64,000 nt of DNA from Leguminivora glycinivorella (Eukaryota; Arthropoda; Insecta; Lepidoptera; Tortricidae), in contig NC_062974.1 of NCBI RefSeq assembly GCF_023078275.1, positions 25,394,110 to 25,458,109 on the forward strand, given 5' to 3'. Position numbers and translations under genes: made by a program. The notes beneath the pieces were generated by a model. That model searched no databases and was not told the DNA's origin. It was given only the letters and a program-made list of their open reading frames with translations. Shown piece after piece: positions 51,645-61,780 of this stretch; position 1 is the stretch's first letter; each line of letters starts with the position of its first letter.

Positions 51645-53300
51645 AGTTAAAATATAATTACGAGTCTTCTGAACTTCAAAATAACAAAAACGACATTAAA
51701 AAGCTTTGGAATACTATTAAGACGATATCATTACACAAAAGCATAAACAAACTAGCTGCACAAACGAAGCCAACGCGTCTCTATTGACAAGAACTTAAGC
51801 AATCCCCTACCCATAACTTACGGTGTCCCACAGGGCAGCATTTTGGGACCTACATTATTTATTATGTATATCAATGATCTGGCTAATGCCACTATTCCCG
51901 ATGCAAATATTATATGTTATGCTGATGATACTGCCATCATTTTTCATGGGAAAACTTGGGAACAAACTTTCACCTCGGCGGAAAGTGGATTAAGAAAGAT
52001 TTCAGCGTGGCTTCAAGATAATCTTTTGACCTTTAATTTGGCTAAAACAAAATATATTTGCTTCCACAAAACCAAAGCCTCAGCCCCTGTTCACTGCAAG
52101 GAAATCAAAATACACAGCTGTCACAATCTCCACCAGCAGTCCATACCATGTTCGTGTAACGGGATCAGCAGAGCTCCACATATAAGATACCTCGGCGTGG
52201 TTGTGGACGAAAAATTAGATTTCCGGGAGCATGTAAACATAACGGCCAACCGAGTCCGCAAGTTAATCTACGTATTTAGAAACTTGCGAAATGCAGCGGG
52301 GTTGGATTTGCTAAGATCAATATATATAAGTATATGCCAATCTGTACTGACCTATTGTATCTCCGCCTGGGGGGGAGCTGCTAAAACTAACCTGATAACC
52401 CTCGAAAGATCTCAAAGAGCAGTCTTGAAGACCATACTTAAAAAAATAATTAGGTATCCAACTGCCAATGTATATAAAGATACGAGCGTCCTCAGCGTGC
52501 GCGCTTTATTCGTAATGCGCGTCACGCTGAAGATGCACACGGAGGTCCTGAGATCACCCAACTATACGACACTATTAGAGAAACGTATTTTTAAACTCCC
52601 CTTGCCACAGTCTGCTACAACTTTCGCTAAAAGGTTTAGTTCACATCTTCATCCTTACGTATATAACAAAGTTTGCAGTAAACTCGACATTAAAAACCTG
52701 ACCACCAAGCAACTGAAACTAAAGCTTCAGGAATGGCTAAGAACCCTTAACCTATGCAGAAACCGAGAGCCTTCTGAAAGGAAATTAGTGCACTGGTTCA
52801 AACACTCCCAACATCTCTCTCTCTCTCTCTCTTTTTCTCATTCACCTCAATCCACACATTCACACTCACACATCACACATACACGTACACAAACTTCCTC
52901 ACTCGTACTCATATGTTGCATTCCTTCTGGCTCACTTAAAGATTGTACAAGAGCAGTCACTTTAACAAGTGTTTATGTTTATATGTTATTTTATTTCTGC
53001 TTTTGTCTCAACCGTTATTGCCTAGTGTCTACTTCGTTTAAGTTCATAATCTTTAACATGTCTTTACATAAATATAATTGTCAACTTATCTGTAACAATT
53101 TTGCGCCAAATTTGTAACTCGGATGTAAGCTGGTTACCTACAGCACAGGCCTCGCCTAGTGTAGGAACCAGGTCAACGTTATAAGGGAAAGCACAAGCGA
53201 TGTTCTCTCAAATTCTGTATTGTTTAGCTTAATTTCTTCCATATTTTTATGATGAATGTTGAATTTGTGTAGATAAAATAAATGTTTTAATGTTGTAAAG
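51645..53300 (+). mobile_element. LINE (Jockey/CR1-like) with internal deletion
   Basis: Two coding blocks of one LINE are joined out of frame. 51659-51780 reads ESSELQNNKNDIKKLWNTIK, the stretch that precedes the RT domain, and from about 51790 an RT begins at its middle. The 3' end after 53117 includes AATAAA and the TGTTTTAATGTTGTAAAG tail. A minus-strand piece of the same 3' end lies at 57640-57800, which fixes the boundary at about 53300. Confidence 0.82.
51843..53117 (+). pseudogene. LINE reverse transcriptase, C-terminal two thirds
   Basis: The frame is open from about 51793 (NPLPITYGVPQGSILGPTLF) and gives 424 residues from the first ATG. ICYADDTAIIFHG carries the catalytic YADD near residue 27. 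SAWLQDNLLTFNLAKTKYIC, IRYLGVVVDEKLDFREHV and LTYCISAWGGA are the usual thumb and connection motifs. No RNase H follows, which separates it from the LINE at the left edge. The endonuclease and the N-terminal RT motifs are gone, so the enzyme cannot work. The final 90 residues include serine/histidine low-complexity from a (TC)n run at about 52806-52830 and are probably beyond the conserved protein. Confidence 0.85.
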
Positions 53301-53340
53301 GATCGTGACATCATGTCATTCTGTTGAAGACTAGGTCTCT

Positions 53341-53945
53341 CTATAGGCGTCTGTTCCTCGCCAAGCGCATGGCCTCGTGCAGTTTTAATCGCATGGGTGC
53401 AGTAATTTGAGCACACCATCTAGTAGGGGGAGGTGCCTGAGGTCTCGTGCCTTCAACTTTGCCCGTCATAATTATTCTCTCCAGGCTATCTGGCGGGCGA
53501 CGTGAAATGTGACCGAAATAACTAAGAGTATGGTCCTGGCATATTGTTGACAGTCGGCGCTTTATGCGTAGCTCCTCAAGAATGGACTGGTTAGTATGCA
53601 TTGCCGTCCATGGGATCCGTAAAAGCCGGCGCCAGCACCACATCTCAAACGCATCGATACGTTTATTCATATTTGCTTGGATGGTCCATGTTTCCGAACC
53701 ATACATAAAGACCGGGAACACCAGGGAACACACCAGACTAACCTTGGTCTGTTGCAGTATAGCACGGTCCTTCCAGATCTTATCAAGCCGAACCATGGCA
53801 CCCTTTGCTATCTGGATCCTCCGAATAATATCCGCGTCACAGCTACCATTGCTAGATATTAGCGAGCCGAGGTAGATAAAGGTGCTGACACAATCGAGAT
53901 CTTTTAGCTCAAGGCTTCGCGTAACCGTGGCTATGGGTGGCGGTT
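53341..53945 (-). pseudogene. RTE-type LINE, RT C-terminal fragment, minus strand
   Basis: On the minus strand from about 53910 the frame reads LDCVSTFIYLGSLISSNGSC, then SLVCSLVFPVFMYGSETWTI, KRIDAFEMWCWRRLLRIPW, ILEELRIKRRLSTICQDHTL and RRPPDSLERIIMTGKVEGTR. These are typical of the region after the YADD site in RTE-like LINEs. The catalytic part is missing. It faces the LINE of 51645-53300 tail to tail. Confidence 0.88.
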
Positions 53946-54074
53946 GGTACCCAGCTCAATTACTAACTTGGATTTTGCAAATGAACCAACTCTTAACCCG
54001 GTTAGTTAAGCCAAAATGCGTCGTATACTAGTCCGCGTGTCGAATGGCTAATAATACTTAGTTAAATAGACATC

Positions 54075-54232
54075 ATGAATAAAATAAATACCATAGGACA
54101 TTCTTACACAGATCTGCTACTAATTTAGTCCCACGAAAAAGTTCAATAAGGCTTGTAATGTTGGAACTTGAACAAAAATATAGAAATACAGTATATATAT
54201 ATATACCTAGAAAGTACCCAAGGCTTGAATAT
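54075..54232 (-). repeat. SINE family S2, 3' part
   Basis: AATAAATACCATAGGACATT then CTTACACAGATCTGCTACTA, GTAATGTTGGAACTTGAACA and ACAGTATATATATATATACC. It matches the S2 body on the minus strand, diverged. Confidence 0.65.
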
Positions 54233-54454
54233 AATAGTATAACATTTTAAGTGAGTATTAATTCGTTTTAATCCATAGGTAACCCTATCGCCGGACGCCG
54301 CGCACGTGCGGCTCGTTTCTTTGTAAGAATTTTGTAGGTATTTAAAAAGGCGGCATTTCGTAAACATCAAAGCAGTGGGCCTTCTGTACTTGTACTATTA
54401 TATATTCTGTGCTATGGCACAACTTGCTTTCTCGCGCGTGAGTCCATACGTTAA

Positions 54455-54840
54455 GCGCGACTTTGCACATCTCGGACAATGGCTATCAAATATATAAAAT
54501 AAAAAAATAAAAATAAAAATAATTTATTGCCAAAAAAAAAAAAAAAAAATTCACTGGAATATATTATGAAAAAGCGTACCTAAGCTTGTGTAAGCAAACG
54601 CGTACCTTGCTTGTATGAGTGTGATAAGACAGGTTGACTAGTCGCGTTCTTGATAGGCGGCAGCAAACGCGTAGCGGGTGGGCTTGGAAGCAGGATGATA
54701 AGACAGGTTGACTGTCGCTTCTTCTTCCTCGGTTCCTCATGGCTGAGGATCGCAACCACATGAGGTCGTTATTTTTCGCACCAAAGCTCTCCACTCCGCA
54801 CGGTCTTCTGTACCTAAGTACTCTTTATTATACTGTGCTT
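54455..54840 (+). repeat. Dispersed repeat C copy, interrupted by an A-rich insert
   Basis: TGCACATCTCGGACAATGGC and TATCAAATATATAAAAT are followed by a 60-base A-rich insert (about 54495-54550) ending in a run of about 19 A. Then come AAGCTTGTGTAAGCAAACGC, GATAAGACAGGTTGACTAGT and GTACTCTTTATTATACTGTG. The insert looks like a small retroposed tail. Confidence 0.68.
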
Positions 54841-55065
54841 TAAGTATGGAGTATGGACTCGCGGGCGAGAACGCAAGTCCACACCACACCAACCGCAATG
54901 CCTTTGACCAATTGACCATGTCTCGTACAGTTTTGTATTTTTTGTTTATAAACACATGTTTATAAAAAGAGTACCTAGTAAGTATATGGATAATAGTGTA
55001 TATAGTTAAAGTTTGTTACCGCTCCATTTCAATACTTTAAATCTGATTATATTAGTAGTAGATTC

Positions 55066-55308
55066 TGCCCGCGGCTTCGCTCGAGTTAAATTCTAAAATT
55101 GCGGAATTTTCATACAAACTTCTATCTCCCCTTGTAGGGAAGTGGGGGGTTAGAGAGAGAGACAGAAAGTAGCCTATATCACTCCCCATCTCTTCAATTT
55201 AACTGTCCCCACTTAAAAAATCACGACAATTCGTCGCTCCGTTTTGCCGTGAAAGACGGACAAACAAACAGACACACACACTTTCCCATTTATAATATGG
55301 GGTGGTGA
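55066..55308 (+). repeat. Dispersed repeat F copy with internal expansion
   Basis: TTCTGCCCGCGGCTTCGCTC, a 60-base extra piece with GTAGGGAAGTGGGGGGTTAG, then AGAAAGTAGCCTATATCACT and CACACACACTTTCCCATTTA. Confidence 0.8.
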
Positions 55309-55314
55309 AATTCT

Positions 55315-55440
55315 TAATGGGAAGATTCCCGTGCTGTTCAATATCTACGAGCAAAAATAATTATAGTTTGTTTTCGTTCAGTTTCGTGTGCTCTGTGCAC
55401 TCATTTTGGGAATACAGGCGTGAGTTTGTATATGTAATCT
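55315..55440 (+). repeat. Dispersed repeat A copy, decayed
   Basis: TTGTTTTCGTTCAGTTTCGT, GTGCTCTGTGCACTCATTTT and GGGAATACAGGCGTGAGTTT follow the order of repeat A with many changes. Confidence 0.55.
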
Positions 55441-56267
55441 GATTAAACTTGATCTGTGTTAATGCTGACTACCGGTAATTTACTGATCCTTATTCCCAAA
55501 TGTATTTACAAATATGTATATTTCAAAACGTAATTTATGCGCTGTAGTCGTTATTCGTAATAATTTGCAATAATTTTATTTATGAATACAATATGATTGC
55601 TTGCGTGAATAATGTAAAATGCAACTATTCCAATCATGTGAACAGTAATTACATATTATAGGTAATAATGGTGTACGTATAATATCGAATATGATAATTT
55701 GTAAATGAAACATGTATTTAAACATGTATGTATTTTGAATAAGTGTCTGAATCAATACCAGTAAGGTATATCGGTATATTGAACTTGAAGAAATAAGTAT
55801 AATTTCTACAGAAGTCCATGGCCGGCAAAAAGTCCTTCCTACTTAGTCGCTTACCATAAATATTTTATTTCCACTTGTCGACTGTAATTTGTCAATTAGG
55901 ACACCACAGACTAAACTATAAGTGCTAACTTTTCAGTGTTGGATACTCTATGGCAGTTCCGACTCAATTATAATAAGCTCATTATAGTTGACTTTAGTTA
56001 ACTGTAATAATTTCAAAAATAGAACTTCATACAATTTCTATACTAATTTGCGATACCTGGCAAATTTTCCTACATCTCAAACACATTTTTTTTTATCTGT
56101 CGCGTTATCGGCCAATCAGAGACGGTTATTACAAACAATTGGTTGCTAGGTAATTCGATGTTGATACAACGGTGAACGACTCTATTAACATTAATTTTAA
56201 CTTGCATGAATGATGATATTTCCGTCCATTGATGATGAAGATGATGACTCGTAGAAAAAGTATTGTA
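55441..56267. other. Non-coding stretch
   Basis: AT-rich, no gene or shared repeat recognised. Confidence 0.4.
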
Positions 56268-56389
56268 TACAATATAGTGATATAATTAAGCTTTTCACTC
56301 TCGTACCGTACTATTAGGCCACTCAGCAAGCTTCGTGGCCTAAACATGGTACTCGACTGAAAAGCTTTGTATTATATCACGATTGTATA
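56268..56389. mobile_element. Foldback MITE-like element
   Basis: TACAATATAGTGATATAATT, AAGCTTTTCA and TAGGCCAC are mirrored by GTGGCCTA, TGAAAAGCTT and ATTATATCACGATTGTA. Arms are about 55 bases and roughly three quarters identical. Confidence 0.7.
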
Positions 56390-56539
56390 AAATAAAATAC
56401 TATTACATTACACTTGTATCAACATCTCTTCCGTACGAAGTATAAAAGACGACGAACGAACGACGTACGAAGAAAAAAAGGAACGCGGTTGCCAACCCCT
56501 CTGGTATAACACATGATCATAGGTTATGATAATTATAAG

Positions 56540-56800
56540 GAATATAAATAATAATAAATAAATAAATAAATATTGGGGACACCTTACACAGATCAACTTA
56601 GCCCCAAACTAAGCAAAGCTTGTACTATGGGTGCTAAGCGACGATATACATACTTAAATAGATAAATACATACTTATATACATAGAAAACATCCATGACT
56701 CAGGAACAAATATCAGTGCTCATCACACAAATAAATGCCCTTACCGGGATTCGAACCCAGGACCGCGGCTTAGCAGGCAGGGTCACTACCGATCGAGTGT
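56540..56800 (-). mobile_element. SINE copy (family S2), full length, minus strand
   Basis: Read on the minus strand: GGTAGTGACCCTGCCTGC, a perfect B box GGTTCGAATCC (complement within 56746-56758), then GGCATTTATTTGTGTGATGA, CATGGATGTTTTCTATGTAT, CGTCGCTTAGCACCCATAGT and AGTTGATCTGTGTAAGGTGT, with a (TTTA)n tail at 56545-56570. It is the best-kept S2 copy in the window. Confidence 0.87.
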
Positions 56801-56889
56801 TTTCAGACCGGTCGTCTAATTAGGTTACGGATTTGCTTTCAATGCCCAATCCCATTTGAGCCTTGTGGATGCGGACTCATAACACCCAC

Positions 56890-57385
56890 ATCTACGATAT
56901 CGGATCGGATAATGTGAAAACGCACTTTGGAGGGCCATTTTTTTCAAAGTTGTCCACCCCACTTTTTTGCAACATGGGTATTATAATTTTTACGCGATTT
57001 ATTAGAATCGCGAGCTCTTTCAATCCTGATAGGAGAAAAAAAGTGTCCCAAGGTTTTTTTCCAATTCCGTTACCATATTTCGTAAGGCGATAACGGAATG
57101 GAAGGTTTGAAAAATGTATGGAAATCTTGGGACATTTTTTTTCTTCTATCAGGATCGAAAGACCTCGCGATTCTGATAAATCGCGTAAAAAATATAATAC
57201 CCATGTTGCAAAAAAGTGGGGTGGACAACTTTGAAAAAAATGGCCCTCCTAAGTGCGTTTTCACATTATCCGATCCGATATCGGATGTGGGATGATATCC
57301 CATACATTAAAGGCGCCATCTTAGATTTTTCCATTTAAATCCTTCCGACATCCGATATTGGATCTGATAATGTGAAAACGCACTA
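56890..57385. mobile_element. Composite: MITE family 2 flanked by MITE family 1 ends
   Basis: 56893-56928 is the right end of a family 1 copy (ATCGGATCGGATAATGTGAA ... CGCACTT). 56929-57249 is a 321-base palindromic element (GGAGGGCCATTTTTTTCAAA on one side, the complement of TTTGAAAAAAATGGCCCTCC on the other). 57250-57385 is a complete family 1 copy (TAAGTGCGTTTTCACATTAT ... AAAACGCACTAA). The central element has about 150-base arms with few mismatches, so it is the youngest part. Confidence 0.82.
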
Positions 57386-57639
57386 ATCCGATCGGTTCTG
57401 CGGATTCCAACTGCTTTGTACTATTCAGAGTTTACCTATTTAGTACTCGAACCAGTAACTGGCCACTTCCAAAGCGACTCGCACGGAACGAACGAAACTT
57501 GTTGTTGAATTATTACGAGTCTGCTTAGGAATTCCTTCGAGGGGCGAGTGCAAAATTAAATTCTCAATGGAGTTTACATTCGCGGCGACGGCCGGAAAAA
57601 AACGTGGTTGTTCAAAAAACTGATTTGAGGATGTTGTTA

Positions 57640-57805
57640 AACATTAAAACATTAAACATTAAAACATTTATTTTATCTACACAAATTCAACATTCAGAAA
57701 TTGCCTGAATTTTCGCTTGTGCTTTCCCTTATAACGTTGATGAAAATATACATGAGTTACAAATTTGCAAAATTGCAAATAAGTTGACAATTATATTTAT
57801 GTAAA
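57640..57805 (-). repeat. 3'-end fragment of the LINE at 51645-53300, minus strand
   Basis: ACATTTATTTTATCTACACA, AATTCAACATTCA, GTGCTTTCCCTTATAACGTT and TTGACAATTATATTTATGTA are the reverse complement of successive pieces of 53065-53300. A heavily 5'-truncated insertion of that family. The multiple AAACATTAAAACATT units at the left are its tail. Confidence 0.75.
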
Positions 57806-58015
57806 GACAAAAAATGTTGTACTACTTAAAATACTTTTCATCCGGCCGGAAAGCGTCAAATTTAAGGCCACTAAGTTACCGCTTTCCGGCTCCGCCGAAC
57901 CGAAAAATAGTATACACACCTTGGCCATCGAAAAAGAAAACCTCAGATCATATCTTTGTGACCTCGGCTCTACTTCGATATAATATATGTATAAGATTCT
58001 TTGAGACTTTAGCCT

Positions 58016-58150
58016 CCTTATTCATAAACGTTCTCTAAAGTTAATAAGCCGATAAAAATAGTTTGTCCTTTTCTATCACACTAATACTTTGGAAAGGGAC
58101 AAACGATTTTTATCGGCTTGATAACTTTAGTGAAGTTTATGAATAAAGGG
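58016..58150. mobile_element. MITE with TTATTCATAAAC ends, 135 bp
   Basis: CCTTATTCATAAACGTTCTC, TAAAGTTAATAAGCCGATAA and AAATAGTTTGTCC mirror GGACAAACGATTTTTATCGG, CTTGATAACTTTA and GTTTATGAATAAAGG. It folds along its full length. Confidence 0.82.
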
Positions 58151-58433
58151 GTAAGTATTTCCTTAAATACTTAACGGCTTACCTATTCCATTAGTCTGTC
58201 TTGTTCAAGTTGACTTACCTGAAAAGAAAAAAAAAACATTACATTACGTTTAGTCATTTTAAGCAACTGACGCAAGCAGCTTGAATACAAAAAAAAGCAG
58301 GTTATCATGAAATTTCGTACATTGACCCGTCTGTTTCAATTTCTATCAGACGCGTGTAACAATAATTCAGTGTTTTTCCCAATATTTATTAACCCATCCA
58401 GTGGTAATCACAACACGTTGTCATTCTGCCTCT

Positions 58434-58690
58434 CATTATCATCATCATCATCATTTCAGCCGTTAATCGCCCACTACTGAGCATATGCCTCCCTTCGTGT
58501 ACGCCACTTATCACCGTCCTGGACTTTCTCATCCAGAAGTGCCCCGCAGTTTTTCGAATGTCGTCCACCCAACGAGCCAACGGATGCCAGGCGCTTCTTA
58601 CATCCGAAAACGACTACCATTCAGTCAACATTTTGGTCCACCTGCCATCACTCTGCAACATGTCCCGCCAAATTGCATTTGAGTTTGGAA
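58434..58690 (-). pseudogene. RTE-type LINE C-terminal fragment, minus strand
   Basis: The minus strand encodes ARWVDDIRKTAGHFWMRKS in one frame, continuing out of frame to the EAYAQQW-like end, then a (GATGAT)n tail (CATCATCATCAT at 58440-58454 on the plus strand). It is collinear with 20640-20876 but with several indels. No catalytic region remains. Confidence 0.83.
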
Positions 58691-59689
58691 ATACTGCCTC
58701 TACGACGCATTTTCGCTACATACGAGGAAATGCATATTATCGGCTATAGCGTAGCGCTAAGACCGTACCTCAGCGGTAAATGTTCAGGACGGGAAACGAC
58801 GAAATGCTGTTCAAAAAAAACTAAGTAATTTTAATTATAGTGGTCCACTGTGACTGTGTGAATGACCATTCGTTTTCGATTTTGTTCTAGTTGTTAGTAG
58901 AATTTAAATCGGCAGTAGTAGTGAAAATATTATGAATTCACGAAATCAAATGATCGACATAAAAAAACCGTCACTTGTTAACAAAATTCCACAGTGTCAC
59001 ATTTATTCATGAATTACAAATGCATTATTTGTGATATTAATTTCAACAGAACTAATAATTAACAGGTCATAAATTAATACCTATTAAATTATACTCGATA
59101 GTTCAAATCAATTATTAGATACAGAGTGTAAAATTGAAATGGTGGTGATCCGTTATCCAATAGATTTATTTAATTAAAATTTCAGTTAGAGCTTATTATC
59201 AGTATCGTATTCTGATCACGGAAAAAGTAGAAGATAAATACAATTTTTTTCGCGTATACCCTGTAAAAATTTTCATTTTTGTATGGGCGAGGGGCCGCGA
59301 GAATCGGCCGAACCGCCGAAATAATACTTAAAAGGTAAAAATTGCTTTTTTCGCGATTATAAAAAAAATTTTCTTCTACCGGTACAATTTTCCTGATGAG
59401 AATACGATACTGTAAATACTCGCAAAGCCCTTTATTTTGATACCAAAACGGTATGATCACCTCGGTTATTTTTTTTACAGCCCCTTAGATATAATGTTAA
59501 ACATTATAACATATTGGTAACAAGATGATTAGCATACCAAAATTAATTATGTATGAATTTGTGCATCAGTGCAATAAACTATATTACCTAACTGTATATC
59601 TAATAAATAACTAACATTTGATTAGGCGTGGACTGTGCTAATATATTTTTAATGACGAATGAAGCTAAAATAATAAATTAAAACAGGAC
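58691..59689. other. Non-coding stretch
   Basis: AT-rich, no gene recognised. GAATACGATACTG (about 59399) and CAGTATCGTATTC (about 59201) are inverted about 200 bases apart and may be ends of a small element (about 59190-59415). Confidence 0.45.
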
Positions 59690-60035
59690 AGGAATTCCGA
59701 GGAATTGTTCGGATTAATCCCTACCGCTTCTTTCCGCCATCGCCCTACGCGACAACATTTCCATCGTCATCATCTAGATGGCTGGCAGTCCTCAACTGTG
59801 CGTTTCTCCAGAAACTTCCTGCCCCGCACAGCTAAACTGTGGAATGAATTGTCGCCTGCGGTATTTCCGGACCGATACGACCTTCAAATCTTCAAGAAAA
59901 GAGCGTACACCCATCTTAAAGGCCGGCAACGCACCTCCAACACCTCTGGTGTTTCGGGTGTCCATGGGCGGCGGTGATCGCTTACCATCAGGCGACCTGT
60001 CTGCTCGTTTGCCTTCTATCCCATAAAAAAAAAGG
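59690..60035 (+). pseudogene. LINE C-terminal fragment with 3' end, plus strand
   Basis: The frame reads LIPTASFRHRPTRQHFHRHH, LDGWQSSTVRFSRNFLPRTA, KLWNELSPAVFPDRYDLQIF and KKRAYTHLKGRQR. The RNFLPRT..LWNELP..VFP pattern ends the reverse transcriptase protein of Jockey/CR1-type LINEs. The 3' UTR has GCTTACCATCAGGCGACCTG and CCATAAAAAAAAA at about 60023-60035. Only the last 90 codons remain. Confidence 0.85.
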
Positions 60036-60094
60036 ACAATTTGCAATCTTTAGGATGTTTAACATTTTAACAGAAAAGTGACATTTGTTGTTGT

Positions 60095-60480
60095 TGTTTT
60101 TTTTTATACCACGTCGGTGGCAAACAGGTATACGGCCCGCCTGATGGAAAGCGATAATATTAATAGTTTCACCGTAACCTATGGACGCCTGCAACTCAAG
60201 GGTGTCACGTGCGCGTTGCCGACCCATTAGAAACTTGTACACATTAGAAACTTGTACACTCCTTTTTTGAAGAACCCCATACTGTAGTTCATCGGGAATA
60301 CCTCGACATGGGAGCCCATTCCACAGCCGGAGCGTTCGTGGGAGGAAATTCCTCTGAAACCGCACGGTGCGCGACCATTTAGGTTGTAAGGTGTGTGGAT
60401 GAGCGCCCTGTCGATGGCGAGCGGTGCGATGATGAAAAGTGGCCGTTGGCATCATGTCAAACAGTTTCATAACTTTTTTG
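60095..60480 (-). pseudogene. LINE C-terminal fragment with 3' end, minus strand (family L1)
   Basis: On the minus strand from about 60470: LFDMMPTATFHHRTARHRQG, WSRTVRFQRNFLPRTLRLWN and GLPCRGIPDELQYGVLQKR, then the L1 3' UTR (duplicated ACATTAGAAACTTGTACAC at about 60223-60258, GACGCCTGCAACTCAAGG) and a poly-T start at about 60098. It shares the RNFLPRT..LWN..LP motif with the plus-strand neighbour but is another family. The two lie tail to tail 60 bases apart. Confidence 0.85.
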
Positions 60481-60530
60481 ACATAGACAACAAACGAGCA
60501 GACGAGCCACCAGTAGGCCTAGCACATGGT

Positions 60531-60636
60531 TGCCGCGAGAGTATGTCGCCGCGAGATAGATGACACGTCTTCTTCTAACTGTATTAATGACATAAGGACG
60601 GGTAGTCTATCTCGCGGACATACTCTCAAGGCAATC
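60531..60636. mobile_element. Palindromic MITE-like element, 106 bp
   Basis: TTGCCGCGAGAGTATGTCGC then CGCGAGATAGATGAC mirrors GTAGTCTATCTCGCGGACAT then ACTCTCAAGGCAA. It lies between two LINE fragments. A related half is seen at 38578. Confidence 0.75.
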
Positions 60637-60644
60637 AACATTAG

Positions 60645-61010
60645 GAAAGCCACATATGCGTTGCCGACCTTTGAGAACCCTAAATAAGCATCATTAAAGA
60701 AGCCCCATCATAGCGTTGGATTTCCCTTGCGCTAAATACCTGCTTCTTGAAGAACCCCATGTCATAGCGTATTTAGGGATTTACCCCAGAAGGTTAGCTC
60801 ATTCCACCACTTGCAAGGTTCTGGGTAAAAACGAGTGAGGCCCATTTGTTCTTGGTTTGCCACGTGTCGAGAAAGTGAGGATGAACTTTGTTTCTTTGGC
60901 GGGAGGTGCGGTGATAAAAGCGCCGCGCGACGGTGGCACCAAGTCAAAAAGTTCTTCAGAACATTCCTCGTTGATATGATTTGAACAAAAACACGACATT
61001 TCATGACAGT
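60645..61010 (-). pseudogene. LINE C-terminal fragment, minus strand, frameshifted
   Basis: In two minus-strand frames: EECSEELFDLVPPSR, then PAKETKFILTFSTRGKPRTN and PHSFLPRTLQVVEELTF. The order (FDLVPP..., a basic segment, a late F.PRTL.. motif) parallels the L1 copy at 60095-60480, and TGCGTTGCCGACC at about 60658 matches its 3' UTR. At least one frameshift and no start. Confidence 0.75.
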
Positions 61011-61219
61011 AAGTTGTATAGCGTCATGTAATCCTAGTTGTACATTAGAAGGGGATTTCGAATCTTAAAACTCATGTTTATCTTTGTTACTAAGGATTAA
61101 CAAGTACACAAACTTTTTATCTCCTCCCCCCCTATTTACACACAGCACCCCACAATTATAAGAAACTAAAAAGTCAAATATGTACGCGACTTTAAAAGCG
61201 AAGGGAAGATTAGGGATAA

Positions 61220-61780
61220 ATGTGCTGGGGGGTAAGTTGTTCCGATGGAGAATAGACACGCAAGTAAACACCAAGCGATTTGTTGATTATTAGTTAGGGT
61301 TTTATGTCATTGTATCATAATAATATATCAACAGTATGTGTGGCCTTTATGGGACAATACTTTTTGTACTTATATTATAAAACACTATTTTAGCATGTCA
61401 GGATTGAAATTATATTTTTCATGTGACCTAACTACCTCGTACCGGGGTAAGTTGTTCTGTTCTGACTGATATAGTTTCCCTAAGAGACAGAAAATAAAAT
61501 TTAAGTGTTTGTTCGCAAAGTAGGTAGTACATTTGTCAGGTCGAAACTTAAAAGTGCCATATGTACTGAAAAACGTCGTACAATACTCGTGCGAAGAGGA
61601 TATTCGTATCTCGTGTCGATTTAAAACACTACCTTCGTCCGTGTCTATCGCCTTTCAACTTACTCTCTTACAAACTTGTATCGTAACTATTTCGTGTGAC
61701 CAAGCCGTCGCACCGGGGTAAGTTGTTTCGTTCCGAACTTATAAAAAAGTTCCGGTAAGAGACACATTTTTTTTATAAAC
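61220..61780. repeat. Repeat B copy within a 271-bp duplication
   Basis: ACCGGGGTAAGTTGTT at 61441 and 61712, each followed by a C/T-rich word and TAAGAGACA, are 271 bases apart; a third GGGGTAAGTTGTTCCG is at about 61228. Between the first two, 61525-61650 holds the repeat B core (AAAACGTCGTACAATACTCG) also seen at 17437-17664. This is probably a partly tandem or LTR-like repeat; no gene. Confidence 0.6.

Noticed and set aside
56740..56800. tRNA gene on the minus strand
   Set aside because: The perfect B box belongs to the head of SINE S2; no proper acceptor stem, and the same body occurs at 26573.
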